DNA from: DATBMY01 sp036554605
GTDB taxonomy: Bacteria > Acidobacteriota > Blastocatellia > UBA7656
Assembly (NCBI GenBank): GCA_036554605.1
Contig: DATBMY010000487.1
Location: 1-13,714 of the forward strand
Length of the DNA: 13,714 nucleotides
Direction: 5' to 3'
The notes under the pieces were generated by a model. The model had not been told where the DNA came from. It was given only the letters and a program-made list of their open reading frames with translations, and searched no databases. Every line of letters begins with the position of its first letter. Within the stretch, counting starts at the first letter, position 1. The translations under genes were made by a program, and so were the position numbers. Below are positions 1-6,995 of this stretch, in pieces.

Positions 1-1122
1 GAAGAGGGCGTCATCATGGAAGGCGTCGTCAAGAACATAACCGACTACGGCGCGTTCGTTGACCTGGGCGGGATCGATGGGTTGCTCCATATCATCGATA
101 TGAGCTGGGGCCGCATCAACTCTCCACACGACATTCTCAAAGTAGGCGACACGGTGCAGGTCAAAGTCCTGAAGTTCGACCGCGACAAGGAGCGCATAAG
201 CCTTGGCTATAAGCAACTGATGCCCGACCCCTGGCAGTCGGTGGCCGAGCGCTTCCCCAGAGGGTCGAAGGTGCATGGCAAGGTCGTGAGCCTGACCGAT
301 TACGGCGCCTTCATCGAGATCGAGCCGGGCATCGAGGGACTCGTGCACGTCTCGGAGATGACCTGGTCGAAGCGGCTCAAGCACCCGTCGAAGATTCTCT
401 CCATCGGGCAGGATGTCGAGGCAATCGTCCTTGAAGTCGACCCGAACAATCGCCGCATAAGCCTCGGCGTAAAGCAGGCCTCTCCCGATCCGTGGGAGAC
501 TCTGCCGGAGCGCTATCACGTCGGCTCGAGAGTTTCGGGCAAGGTCCGCTCGCTTACCGATTTCGGCGCATTCGTTGAAATCGAGGACGGCATTGACGGG
601 CTTGTTCACGTATCCGACATCTCGTGGACCAAGCGCGTCAAGCACCCGTCGGATGTTTTGAAGAAGGGGCAGCAGGTCGATGCGGTCATCACCAATATCG
701 ATCTCGAGAATCGCCGCCTGAGCCTCTCGATCAAAGACCTTGAGCCCAACGCCTGGGATCGATTCTTCGAGACGCACCGGCTGGGCGACGTGGTTAAAGG
801 CAAGGTCGTGCGCTTTGCCAACTTCGGCGCCTTCGTCGAGATAGAAGAAGGCATCGAAGGTCTATGCCATGTCTCGGAGCTTAGCGATGAGCGGGTCGAA
901 AAGCCCGAAGACGCGGTGAAGGTCGGCCAGGTGCTCCCGTTCAAGATTCTCAAGCTCGATCCGGGCCAGAAGAAGATTGGGCTTTCGGCGCGGGCGGTCG
1001 GCAAGGAGAACGACCCCGAGGACGTGCGCACCTATCAGGAGACGGGCGGCGGGATGGCTACGCTCGGTGATATGTTCCGTAATCTGCGGGCCGGCATCTC
1101 CGACGAGAAGAAAGAAGAGTAA
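1..1122 (+). CDS. rpsA: 30S ribosomal protein S1, C-terminal part (5' end outside window)
   Basis: S1 binds mRNA on the small ribosomal subunit and helps translation initiation. The frame is open from base 1, so the first ATG at 16 is internal and the gene is truncated by the window edge. 373 residues are visible. They hold four consecutive S1 (OB-fold) repeats, each with the core pattern G-x-V-x-x-(T/A)-(D/N)-(Y/F)-GAF-(V/I)-(D/E), then a G-(I/L)-x-H-(V/I) strand and an (R/K)-(I/L)-(S/G)-L end. They start near visible residues 6, 90, 175 and 260. This matches repeats 3 to 6 of a six-repeat bacterial S1. The last repeat diverges most (SELSDERVEKPEDAVKVGQ), as is usual. A short acidic/basic tail ends in DEKKEE. 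A hairpin follows 37 nt after the stop. The identification is secure; only the N-terminal region is unseen. Confidence 0.97.
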   Translation, partial: EEGVIMEGVVKNITDYGAFVDLGGIDGLLHIIDMSWGRINSPHDILKVGDTVQVKVLKFDRDKERISLGYKQLMPDPWQSVAERFPRGSKVHGKVVSLTDYGAFIEIEPGIEGLVHVSEMTWSKRLKHPSKILSIGQDVEAIVLEVDPNNRRISLGVKQASPDPWETLPERYHVGSRVSGKVRSLTDFGAFVEIEDGIDGLVHVSDISWTKRVKHPSDVLKKGQQVDAVITNIDLENRRLSLSIKDLEPNAWDRFFETHRLGDVVKGKVVRFANFGAFVEIEEGIEGLCHVSELSDERVEKPEDAVKVGQVLPFKILKLDPGQKKIGLSARAVGKENDPEDVRTYQETGGGMATLGDMFRNLRAGISDEKKEE

Positions 1123-1159
1123 GCCCGCGCTTCTGTTCGCCTCATCTGCCATCTGTGTT

Positions 1160-1192
1160 GAGCGGCAGGCGGTCGCGCACCGCTTGCCGCTC
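1160..1192 (+). terminator. Strong 14-bp hairpin after rpsA (terminator- or attenuator-like)
   Basis: Bases 1160-1173 pair with 1179-1192: 13 Watson-Crick pairs and one G-U wobble around a 5-nt loop (cgcgc). It begins 37 nt after the rpsA stop, in the right place for a transcription end. The downstream sequence is gccgttta rather than a run of T, so it is not a canonical intrinsic terminator. It ends 7 nt before the possible start codon of the small membrane ORF at 1200, so it could instead limit expression of the downstream genes or protect the rpsA transcript 3' end. The structure is seen directly; the function is inferred. Confidence 0.5.
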
Positions 1193-1199
1193 GCCGTTT

Positions 1200-1313
1200 A
1201 TGAGCTATATGTCTTCAAGAGACTTCAACCTCAAACGGGTGCTCGCGCTTGCCGCCCTGGCCTTCGCGCTTTTCATAATCATCATTCTATTTGCCACAAG
1301 GGCGCTCGGTTGA
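1200..1313 (+). CDS. Small single-span membrane protein, 37 aa
   Basis: Unrecognised small ORF between rpsA and the HIT gene. It begins MSYMSSRDFNLKR, followed by one strongly hydrophobic segment (about residues 14-33: VLALAALAFALFIIIILFAT), and ends TRALG. The basic residues before the helix suggest an N-in single-pass membrane peptide. The stop is 12 nt before the GTG and 30 nt before the ATG possible for the HIT gene, which fits co-transcription. No clear Shine-Dalgarno is visible, and the sequence just upstream is bound up in the 1160-1192 hairpin. A second ATG at 1209 is an alternative start. The basic-then-hydrophobic layout is what makes it look real rather than a chance ORF. The family is unknown to me, and no function is claimed. 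Confidence 0.5.
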   Translation: MSYMSSRDFNLKRVLALAALAFALFIIIILFATRALG

Positions 1314-1343
1314 GCCCCGAAGTTCGTGCCGGATTCTAAACCT

Positions 1344-1820
1344 ATGGAACACATATGGAGCCCCTGGCGGTACAGGTACATTGCGACGGCGGACCGCGAG
1401 ACCACTTGCGTCTTTTGCCGGATACTTCAGGGCGAAGACGAAAAAAACTTCGTGGTGCATCGAGCCAAACATAACTTTGTAGTGCTCAATCTCTTCCCTT
1501 ATACGAGCGGCCATTTGATGATAGTGCCTTACGAGCACGTCGCGTCGCTGGCGCAGGTAAGCTCAGAGGTGACGGCCGAGATGATGGAGCTTGCAAAGCA
1601 ATCGCAGGTAGCGATCGAGGCCGAGTATAACCCGGATGGATTCAACATCGGCATGAACCTGGGTCGCAGCGCCGGCGCGGGCGTCGCCGACCACCTGCAC
1701 CTGCACGTAGTACCGAGATGGGCGGGCGACGCGAATTTCGTATCGATCATCGGCGAGACTCGCGTCCTGCCCGAAGAACTGGCCACCACGTTTGAAAAAC
1801 TCAAGAAGCGGTTCGGCTAA
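1344..1820 (+). CDS. HIT-family nucleotide hydrolase/phosphorylase
   Basis: A cytosolic histidine-triad protein of 158 aa from this start. The family acts on nucleotide phosphoesters and phosphoramidates; this branch is usually annotated as diadenosine tetraphosphate hydrolase or phosphorylase. The HIT motif H-L-H-L-H-V-V is at residues 117-123, with H119 expected to be the nucleophile. An upstream C-V-F-C pair (22-25) resembles the zinc-binding cysteines of the Fhit/HIT branch. LNLFPYTSGHLMIVP (48-62) and GFNIGMNLGRSAGAGVADH (99-117) are the other typical blocks. The N-terminal MEHIWSPWRYRYI is the family's usual beginning, so I prefer the ATG at 1344. A GTG at 1326 would add six residues. 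Neither start has a strong Shine-Dalgarno. It is convergent with the serine hydrolase gene ending at 1881. Family is certain; exact substrate is not. Confidence 0.93.
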   Translation: MEHIWSPWRYRYIATADRETTCVFCRILQGEDEKNFVVHRAKHNFVVLNLFPYTSGHLMIVPYEHVASLAQVSSEVTAEMMELAKQSQVAIEAEYNPDGFNIGMNLGRSAGAGVADHLHLHVVPRWAGDANFVSIIGETRVLPEELATTFEKLKKRFG

Positions 1821-1845
1821 AGGCCACGGGACAGGGCATCCGCAA

Positions 1846-1875
1846 TTCCAAATCAAATTTGAAATCTCAAATCCG
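1846..1875. repeat. AT-rich simple repeat in the convergent spacer
   Basis: The 60-nt gap between two convergent genes holds an AT-rich patch unlike its GC-rich surroundings. It is built from repeated CAAAT/ATTTG words: a perfect palindrome CAAATTTG at 1854-1861, and a 6-bp stem at 1857-1862 and 1867-1872 with an AATC loop. It could be a weak bidirectional terminator, but there is no GC-rich stem and no T-run. It reads more like a degenerate simple-sequence repeat placed in a gene-free gap. Confidence 0.4.
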
Positions 1876-1880
1876 GCGCC

Positions 1881-3320
1881 CTATTCCTTCACCCTCGCAA
1901 GCCATCCGCGTATCTGACGGCTGACTCTTTCGGCGGCAGGCGGATCGTAATTCGACAGCACTACTATGGTGTAGTCGGGCCCGAAAAAAAGCTCCGCGTT
2001 CAGGCCCGGCGAACCGCCCGCTACTCCATACGCGCTCCCTGCGCGCTGCCCCGTCTTTGAAAGCGTATCGGCTCGCGCGAGCCTGTTTTCTCTCAATGCA
2101 ATCGCAAACCTGAGCAGGTCCTCGGCCGTCGAGTATCCGCCCCCGGCCGAGCTGCCGCGCCCCGGCAGCATGTATATATTCGCGCGGCGCGCGCCCGCAA
2201 CCGATCTCCTTGTGTATCCCGTGGCGAGATTCGGCTCCGTCGAGTCAAGGTCGTACCAGTCACTGTTACTCATGCCCGCCGGCTTAAATACGTTCTCGCG
2301 GACGTAGTGGTAGTAATCCTGCCCGGCGGCTTTTTCGATGATCGCCCCGAGCACTATGAAGCCGCCGTTGGAATACTGCCGGCTCGTCCCAGGCTCGAAT
2401 CGTAAAGGCTCGGCGGCGAAGAACTGGAAATAGTCTTGAAGCTTTCTGATTCTATCCTTCGGCGTGGCCATGAACTTGTCGCCGAAGATATCTCCTATCC
2501 CCGACGACATTTCTAACAGGTGCTTGATGGTGACTTTCTCGGCCGCCTGCCGGTTAGGATAATCGGGCAGGTGCTTGCCTATTGTGTCATCAAGCGTGAG
2601 CTTACCCTTCTCGATCAATTGCGCGATGGCTACCCGGGTGAAGATTTTGTTTATAGACCCGAGGTTGAATCTGGTATCCATGCGATTCGCTACGTTATGA
2701 GTCTTATTTGCCAGCCCGACCGCTTTTTGAAAGATCGGCTTATTATCTTTCGCTATCAGCACGACGCCGGAAAACTCGTCCGATCTCGATAGCTCGTCGA
2801 TCTGCTTTTCGACCGTTGATATAAACTGCTGGCGGCTCATCGGCGTTTGAGGCTCGCTTGCGCCCTCGGCCCCCGCGTCCTGTGGCGCGTCCCTATCCTC
2901 TACCCGCAAGGCGACGAGGTAATGAGGCGGCTCTTGCTCAAGGATGAATCCGATTTCAAACCAGCCGCCGTTCGTAGTCGAAAAGAGTATGGTTATCTGA
3001 TCGGCGCGGGCCTCTATCAACCTGTGTGGTTTGATCGCGCCCATCTCGTTGCGCATCTCGCGATAAACATCGAGCCGCGCATCCACGCCGCGGCGCTTCA
3101 GGGCTTCGCTTGAAACGTTGCTCGAAATAAAGGCGCGCATCAATTGCTCATCGCCCGAGTTGAATGCCTTTATGTACTCGGAAACCCGCCGGCCCGCTGA
3201 GTTGTCGGGCAGCCGGACCTCACCGCCGTCGCGCTGCTGTATCATTCTTGCCCGCGCATCCGTGCATAAAACGGCGAGAACCATCAATATAAACAACGCT
3301 GTCAGTCTCGGTGACTTCAT
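1881..3320 (-). CDS. Exported beta-lactamase-fold serine hydrolase with extra N-terminal domain
   Basis: A 479-aa protein with a Sec signal peptide (basic start, hydrophobic residues 7-19, likely cleavage near ARA at 23-25). Residues about 44-140 form a separate alpha+beta domain (YIKAFNSGD, then GGWFEIGFILEQEPPHYLVALRV) that looks NTF2/SnoaL-like. After a low-complexity linker (143-160) comes the class C beta-lactamase/DD-peptidase/esterase fold. The nucleophile motif S-I-N-K is at 222-225 and Y-S-N at 316-318. The third motif (HxG or KTG in classic members) aligns with GGSPG at 435-439, so the usual His or Lys is missing. This is common among non-lactamase esterase-like members. It acts outside the cytoplasm; the substrate is unknown. 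A good Shine-Dalgarno (GGAAGG, 3328-3333) lies 7 nt before the ATG. It follows the sensor kinase gene by 67 nt on the same strand, so it may be the local target of that two-component system. Confidence 0.88.
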   Translation of the reverse strand: MKSPRLTALFILMVLAVLCTDARARMIQQRDGGEVRLPDNSAGRRVSEYIKAFNSGDEQLMRAFISSNVSSEALKRRGVDARLDVYREMRNEMGAIKPHRLIEARADQITILFSTTNGGWFEIGFILEQEPPHYLVALRVEDRDAPQDAGAEGASEPQTPMSRQQFISTVEKQIDELSRSDEFSGVVLIAKDNKPIFQKAVGLANKTHNVANRMDTRFNLGSINKIFTRVAIAQLIEKGKLTLDDTIGKHLPDYPNRQAAEKVTIKHLLEMSSGIGDIFGDKFMATPKDRIRKLQDYFQFFAAEPLRFEPGTSRQYSNGGFIVLGAIIEKAAGQDYYHYVRENVFKPAGMSNSDWYDLDSTEPNLATGYTRRSVAGARRANIYMLPGRGSSAGGGYSTAEDLLRFAIALRENRLARADTLSKTGQRAGSAYGVAGGSPGLNAELFFGPDYTIVVLSNYDPPAAERVSRQIRGWLARVKE

Positions 3321-3376
3321 TCTTATACCTTCCGGAATTTGCTTTTTCGCCTCGGGTTTTAGAATCTAGCAGCAAG

Positions 3377-3396
3377 TTATGAAGATTTTATGAAGA
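3377..3396 (-). promoter_or_regulatory. Candidate response-regulator site: two 9-bp direct repeats, 11-bp period
   Basis: On the minus strand the word TCTTCATAA occurs twice without mismatch, at 3388-3396 and 3377-3385, separated by 2 nt, so the period is 11 bp. OmpR/PhoB-type regulators bind as head-to-tail dimers to direct repeats of about 11 bp, and the layout recalls the Pho box (CTGTCATAA-type half-sites). The site overlaps the stop codon of the sensor kinase gene (3388-3390) and lies 57 nt upstream of the serine hydrolase start at 3320. A poor -10-like TAGATT follows at 3368-3363. The repeat is seen; its use by the neighbouring regulator is inferred. Confidence 0.4.
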
Positions 3397-4833
3397 GAGC
3401 GGGAGGGATATAAAAAACGAAGAGCCGGTGGCCGCGACGCTTTCGGCCCACGCGCGCCCGCCGTGAGCTTCGGCGAGGTGTTTTACTATGGCGAGACCAA
3501 GCCCGGCGCCTCCCGTCGACCGGGCGCGCGAGAGGTCGGCGCGATAAAATCGCTCGAAGATAAAGGGCAAGTGCTCGGCCGGAATTCCCGCGCCGTTGTC
3601 TTTGACCATTATCTCGATCTCGCTATCTTTCAGCGCCGCGCTTATTAGAATCTCTCCGCCCGCGGGTGTGTGTTTGAGCGCGTTGCTTAAGAGGTTTCCT
3701 ATAGCCTGCCTGACGCGTGCCGGGTCCGCGCAAACTTCCGGCAAGCTCTCTTCGACTTGCACCGTCAAGGATAACTTCTGCTCCGATGCTATTGGTCTTA
3801 TCCCTGCCGCTATGCTCTCGATCTCTTCACCTATGTTGGTGGGACTCTTCTCAAGCTTCAATTGCCCGGCTTCGGCTCGCGCGAGGTCTTCGAGGTCGTC
3901 AATCAACCTTTGCAATAGAATCGCTTCTTCTTCAAAAAGCCCGAGCGTGCCCGGGTCGGCTGAGACGAGGCCCTCTTGAAGCATCTCGATCTGGCAGCGA
4001 ATCTTCGTAAGCGGTGTGCGCAGCTCGTGAGCTATGTCATTTACCATGTTGCGACGCAGCTGCTCGGCGCGCGCAAGGCTTTCGCTCATCGCGTTGAAGG
4101 CGCGAGCAAGCTCGCCTATCTCATCCGACGAGCGCACATCAACCATCTGCCCGAGGTCGCCGCGCGCCATCTCTCGCGCTGCCCGCGTCAGCGCCACAAC
4201 CGGCGCAAGTATCCGGCGCGACAAAAGCAAAGTTGCTATCAGCGCGACCGCCGCCGCAACCAGCGCCGAGATTATAAGCGAGCGATTGACCGAGCCCATG
4301 AATACCGCTTGCCGCTCTGTCGCCCGGCCCGGATTTATAGAGGCTACGTAGAGCGTCCCCATCCTTTGCCCGGCCGTATCATCGAGGATAATGCGCGGCG
4401 GGTTTAACAGGATGCGCTCCTCTTGCCGGACCCTGCGCGGCTGACCCGGCTGGCGGTCAGGCCCGTCCTCGACCACGTTGATAATTATATGCAGCGTATC
4501 GTCCGGCTTTATCTCGACCTCGGGTTTACCGGCGCTTTCCGACGAAGAGGCGACAAAGCGGCCTTCGCCGTCCAGGAGCAAGACCTCTTTGCCGCTGATC
4601 TTTTTTATGCGCGCGAGCAGCGGTTCAACGTTTTGCCATCCGCCGCTCCTGACGTAATGCTCCGACAAAAGCTCTCGGAATCTTTCGAGGTCGATCTGTT
4701 CGCCCGTGGCGACGTATTGCTCGAACCGCTCGGAGGTGGCGCGGCTCGAAAGCAGGCCGACGGCCGCGATTGCGGCGAGCGATACCATCAGGGTCATCAG
4801 CAGTATTCGCAGTCTGAGGCTACGCGCCATCAT
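3388..4833 (-). CDS. HAMP-domain sensor histidine kinase
   Basis: A 481-aa inner-membrane sensor of the BaeS/CpxA-like class. TM helix 1 is about residues 8-29, then a periplasmic sensor region to about 182, TM2 about 184-206, and HAMP about 207-258. The H-box NDIAHELRTP carries the phosphorylated H269. The N-box is around N380-N384, G1 is DNGAGIP (412-418), the F-box is FERFYRAD (426-433), and G2 is GGAGLGLAIV (441-450). All kinase motifs are intact. The periplasmic part has a PAS/Cache-like stretch (VLLLDGEGRFVASS, 84-98), but the ligand is unknown. The gene overlaps the response regulator by 14 nt, which implies translational coupling. Two ATGs are adjacent (4833 and 4830); the second gives better spacing from the GAGGGAG Shine-Dalgarno. 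Confidence 0.95.
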   Translation of the reverse strand: MMARSLRLRILLMTLMVSLAAIAAVGLLSSRATSERFEQYVATGEQIDLERFRELLSEHYVRSGGWQNVEPLLARIKKISGKEVLLLDGEGRFVASSSESAGKPEVEIKPDDTLHIIINVVEDGPDRQPGQPRRVRQEERILLNPPRIILDDTAGQRMGTLYVASINPGRATERQAVFMGSVNRSLIISALVAAAVALIATLLLSRRILAPVVALTRAAREMARGDLGQMVDVRSSDEIGELARAFNAMSESLARAEQLRRNMVNDIAHELRTPLTKIRCQIEMLQEGLVSADPGTLGLFEEEAILLQRLIDDLEDLARAEAGQLKLEKSPTNIGEEIESIAAGIRPIASEQKLSLTVQVEESLPEVCADPARVRQAIGNLLSNALKHTPAGGEILISAALKDSEIEIMVKDNGAGIPAEHLPFIFERFYRADLSRARSTGGAGLGLAIVKHLAEAHGGRAWAESVAATGSSFFISLPLSS

Positions 4834-5515
4834 CTCCCTCGCGGAATCTATAGCCTACGCCAAAAACGGTTGTGATGTAGGACGGGCGGTCGCGATCAAG
4901 ATCGATCTTCTTGCGGAGGTTCATTACGTGGGCGTCGACCGTACGGTCGAGCGCCTCCGAGTCCCAGCCGAGCGCCGACTCCAGCAGTTGCTGTCTAGTG
5001 AATACGCGACCCGGCGAAGCGGCGAGAGCTTCGAGCAGCTTGAACTCCGTCGGCGTCAGGCTCACGGCGTTTCCTCGCACCATTATCTCGCGCTTTTCAA
5101 GATCGATGGTCAGGCCGTCGATTTGTATCTCGGGTCTGATGGTGTCGTGCGTCGCCCGCCTCAGCACCGCGCGAACGCGCGCGACTAGCTCGCGCAGGCT
5201 GAAGGGCTTCGTTATATAATCGTCCGCCCCGAGGTCCAGCCCGCGCAGCTTATCATGCTCGCTGCTGCGGGCCGTGAGCATAATGATCGGCACGCGCGAT
5301 TCGCTTCTGAGCGCCCGGCAGACTTCGAACCCTTCCATCCCGGGCAGCATCAGGTCGAGTATGACGAGGCTCGGCGCGCGCTCGCGCGCAAGCTCAAGCG
5401 ACCTACGCCCGTCGCCGGCAGTTGTCGCTTCGAACCCGGCGTGCTCAAGATATAGCTTTATCGAAGAGGCAATCTTCTGATCGTCTTCAACAACGAGTAT
5501 TCTGGGCCTTATCAT
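4820..5515 (-). CDS. OmpR/PhoB-family DNA-binding response regulator
   Basis: A 231-aa cytosolic transcription regulator, partner of the overlapping sensor kinase. The receiver domain is residues 5-118: acidic pocket E10-D11-D12, phosphoacceptor D54 (VILDLMLPG), T81, Y100 and K103 (ITKPF). The C-terminal winged helix (about 127-226) has the family signatures LTPTEFKLLEALA, the recognition-helix region RTVDAHVMNLRKKI, and the closing hairpin ITTVFGVGYRF. All key residues are present. It lies 53 nt downstream of the amidohydrolase gene on the same strand, so it may be co-transcribed with the upstream hydrolases or have its own promoter in that gap. The family is certain; target genes are unknown, with the direct repeat at 3377-3396 as one candidate site. 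Confidence 0.96.
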   Translation of the reverse strand: MIRPRILVVEDDQKIASSIKLYLEHAGFEATTAGDGRRSLELARERAPSLVILDLMLPGMEGFEVCRALRSESRVPIIMLTARSSEHDKLRGLDLGADDYITKPFSLRELVARVRAVLRRATHDTIRPEIQIDGLTIDLEKREIMVRGNAVSLTPTEFKLLEALAASPGRVFTRQQLLESALGWDSEALDRTVDAHVMNLRKKIDLDRDRPSYITTVFGVGYRFREGDDGA

Positions 5516-5565
5516 AATCAGGGGCGTGACGAGTAAACAGGAAGCCCGGAGTCCGGAATCTCTTC

Positions 5566-5586
5566 TTGTTACTTGTCACCTGTCAC
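5566..5586. repeat. Three tandem 7-mers at the amidohydrolase 3' end
   Basis: Plus-strand units TTGTTAC (5566-5572), TTGTCAC (5573-5579) and CTGTCAC (5580-5586) form a short tandem array. On the minus strand it supplies the last five amidohydrolase codons and the stop (VTGDK-stop). It lies 51-71 nt upstream of the response regulator start. It may be an invasive intergenic simple repeat that now ends the gene, or an operator for the regulator gene. I cannot decide between these from one copy. Confidence 0.45.
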
Positions 5587-6966
5587 TTCTTTAGCTATTT
5601 CGCCGAGCATTTTTTGAATTTCAGTTTCGGGCATCCATCTGCCGCGCAGCATCACGCCCGCGCGACGGCCCACGTTCGCCACATCGTTGAGCGGGTTTTC
5701 ATCGAGCAGGATCAGATCGGCCCGGCGTCCCACACGGACGGTCCCGAATTCATCCTCCGCGTTGAAATAGAGGGCCGCATTCAGGGTTCCCGATTGAAGC
5801 GCCTGAAACGGCGTGAGCCCCGCCTTTACCATCGCCTGCATCTCTCGAACGAGAGAAAAGCCGGGCACGCTGAACCGCTGCGGCGCATCCGATCCGAGCG
5901 CGATGCGCGCCCCGCCGTTGAAGAGCGCCTTGAGCAGCTTATCGCGCATCTCGATTACGCGCTGGGCCCCCTTCGGGTTGTTAGAGGCGAACGTGTTGCT
6001 CTGGGCATTTATCCACTGGTTGACCATCTGCTGCGGCACGTACTTCAGCTCGGGCCGCTGCTTCAGCTCGTCAAGAGGGGCGACGCCAAAGAGCGTCCTC
6101 CATAAATCCTGAGTCGGCACGATCCAGATTTTCGCGTCGCGCGTCGCAGCGACCAGCACTGGGATTCTCTTCTCGTCCAGGTACTCGAACCACTTCTGCG
6201 CTCTCGTCTGCGGGTCGGCATTTCGCACCGGCGAGTCGTCGGCTTCGAGCCCCTCGACGTAATTATCGATGTGATCGATTGAATACTGCTTCGATTGAAT
6301 CGCCTTCTCCACGCCCACGTCGTTCGGCACGTGACCGCCGAACTGTATGCCGACTTCGTTCGCCGTAGCCACTATGCGGTTATAAGTCGCCGCGCTCAGC
6401 CCTTCGTGTATCTTGAGCAGGTCGTATCCGGCCTTCTTGTACTCGCGGACCAGGCGATCGCCTTCTTCGGGCGATTTAACGGCGTTGCCGCTCATCGCGG
6501 GACAGGCGACCGCGAGCTTCGGCCCGAGCAACTCGCCGCGCGCCACCCGCTCGCGCACGCTTATGGAATTCTCAAAGCCATACATCACGCGAACCGTTGT
6601 CACTCCGCTCGCGACGAAGAGCTTCAAAAAGTTCACCGTCAGCTGCTCGCCCTGATTTGGGTGCGGCAGGTGGCCATGCATCTCGGCAAGGCCGGGCATA
6701 AGATACTTGCCGCGGCCATCGATGCGAAGCGCGCCGCCGGGAATCTTCACATCGCCGGGCGAGCCGATGGCAACTATCCGGTCGCCGCGCACAAGTACGT
6801 TCTGGTTTTCGATAACCCGCTCGCGATCCATAGGCAAGACATTGACGCCCGTGAAGGCGATGACCTGTTGACTCTGCGCCGCCGCGGGGGGCTTGCTGTC
6901 CTGCGCGACGCTCGGGCCGCATGCGATAAGCGAGATCAGAACTAGGAGGCTAAGCCTTGCTTTCAT
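5569..6966 (-). CDS. Exported metal-dependent amidohydrolase (imidazolonepropionase/prolidase-like)
   Basis: A 465-aa amidohydrolase-superfamily TIM barrel. An N-terminal export signal contains a plausible lipobox (LIAC, C16), so it may be a lipoprotein; otherwise cleavage after VAQ (20-22) is likely. The small beta-sandwich part (35-90) leads into the metal motif H97-G-H99. Other expected metal or catalytic residues are K185 (candidate carboxylated lysine in LLKIHEG), H212 (GGHVPND), H232 (SIDHIDN) and D360 (LGSDAPQ). The C-terminus returns to the beta-sandwich (GTVRVGRRADLILLDENPL). All superfamily ligands appear intact. Relatives cleave peptides, acyl-amino acids or cyclic amides; the substrate here is unknown. 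Shine-Dalgarno AAGGAG at 6975-6980 lies 8 nt before the ATG. It is 29 nt downstream of the serine hydrolase gene, probably in one operon. The last residues come from a tandem repeat. Confidence 0.92.
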   Translation of the reverse strand: MKARLSLLVLISLIACGPSVAQDSKPPAAAQSQQVIAFTGVNVLPMDRERVIENQNVLVRGDRIVAIGSPGDVKIPGGALRIDGRGKYLMPGLAEMHGHLPHPNQGEQLTVNFLKLFVASGVTTVRVMYGFENSISVRERVARGELLGPKLAVACPAMSGNAVKSPEEGDRLVREYKKAGYDLLKIHEGLSAATYNRIVATANEVGIQFGGHVPNDVGVEKAIQSKQYSIDHIDNYVEGLEADDSPVRNADPQTRAQKWFEYLDEKRIPVLVAATRDAKIWIVPTQDLWRTLFGVAPLDELKQRPELKYVPQQMVNQWINAQSNTFASNNPKGAQRVIEMRDKLLKALFNGGARIALGSDAPQRFSVPGFSLVREMQAMVKAGLTPFQALQSGTLNAALYFNAEDEFGTVRVGRRADLILLDENPLNDVANVGRRAGVMLRGRWMPETEIQKMLGEIAKEVTGDK

Positions 6967-6995
6967 TCATTCTTCTCCTTGCGTCTATATTATTA

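Noticed and set aside
1857..1872. AT-rich 6-bp hairpin as a bidirectional terminator
   Set aside because: The stem is too weak and no T-run follows on either strand; kept only as a simple repeat.
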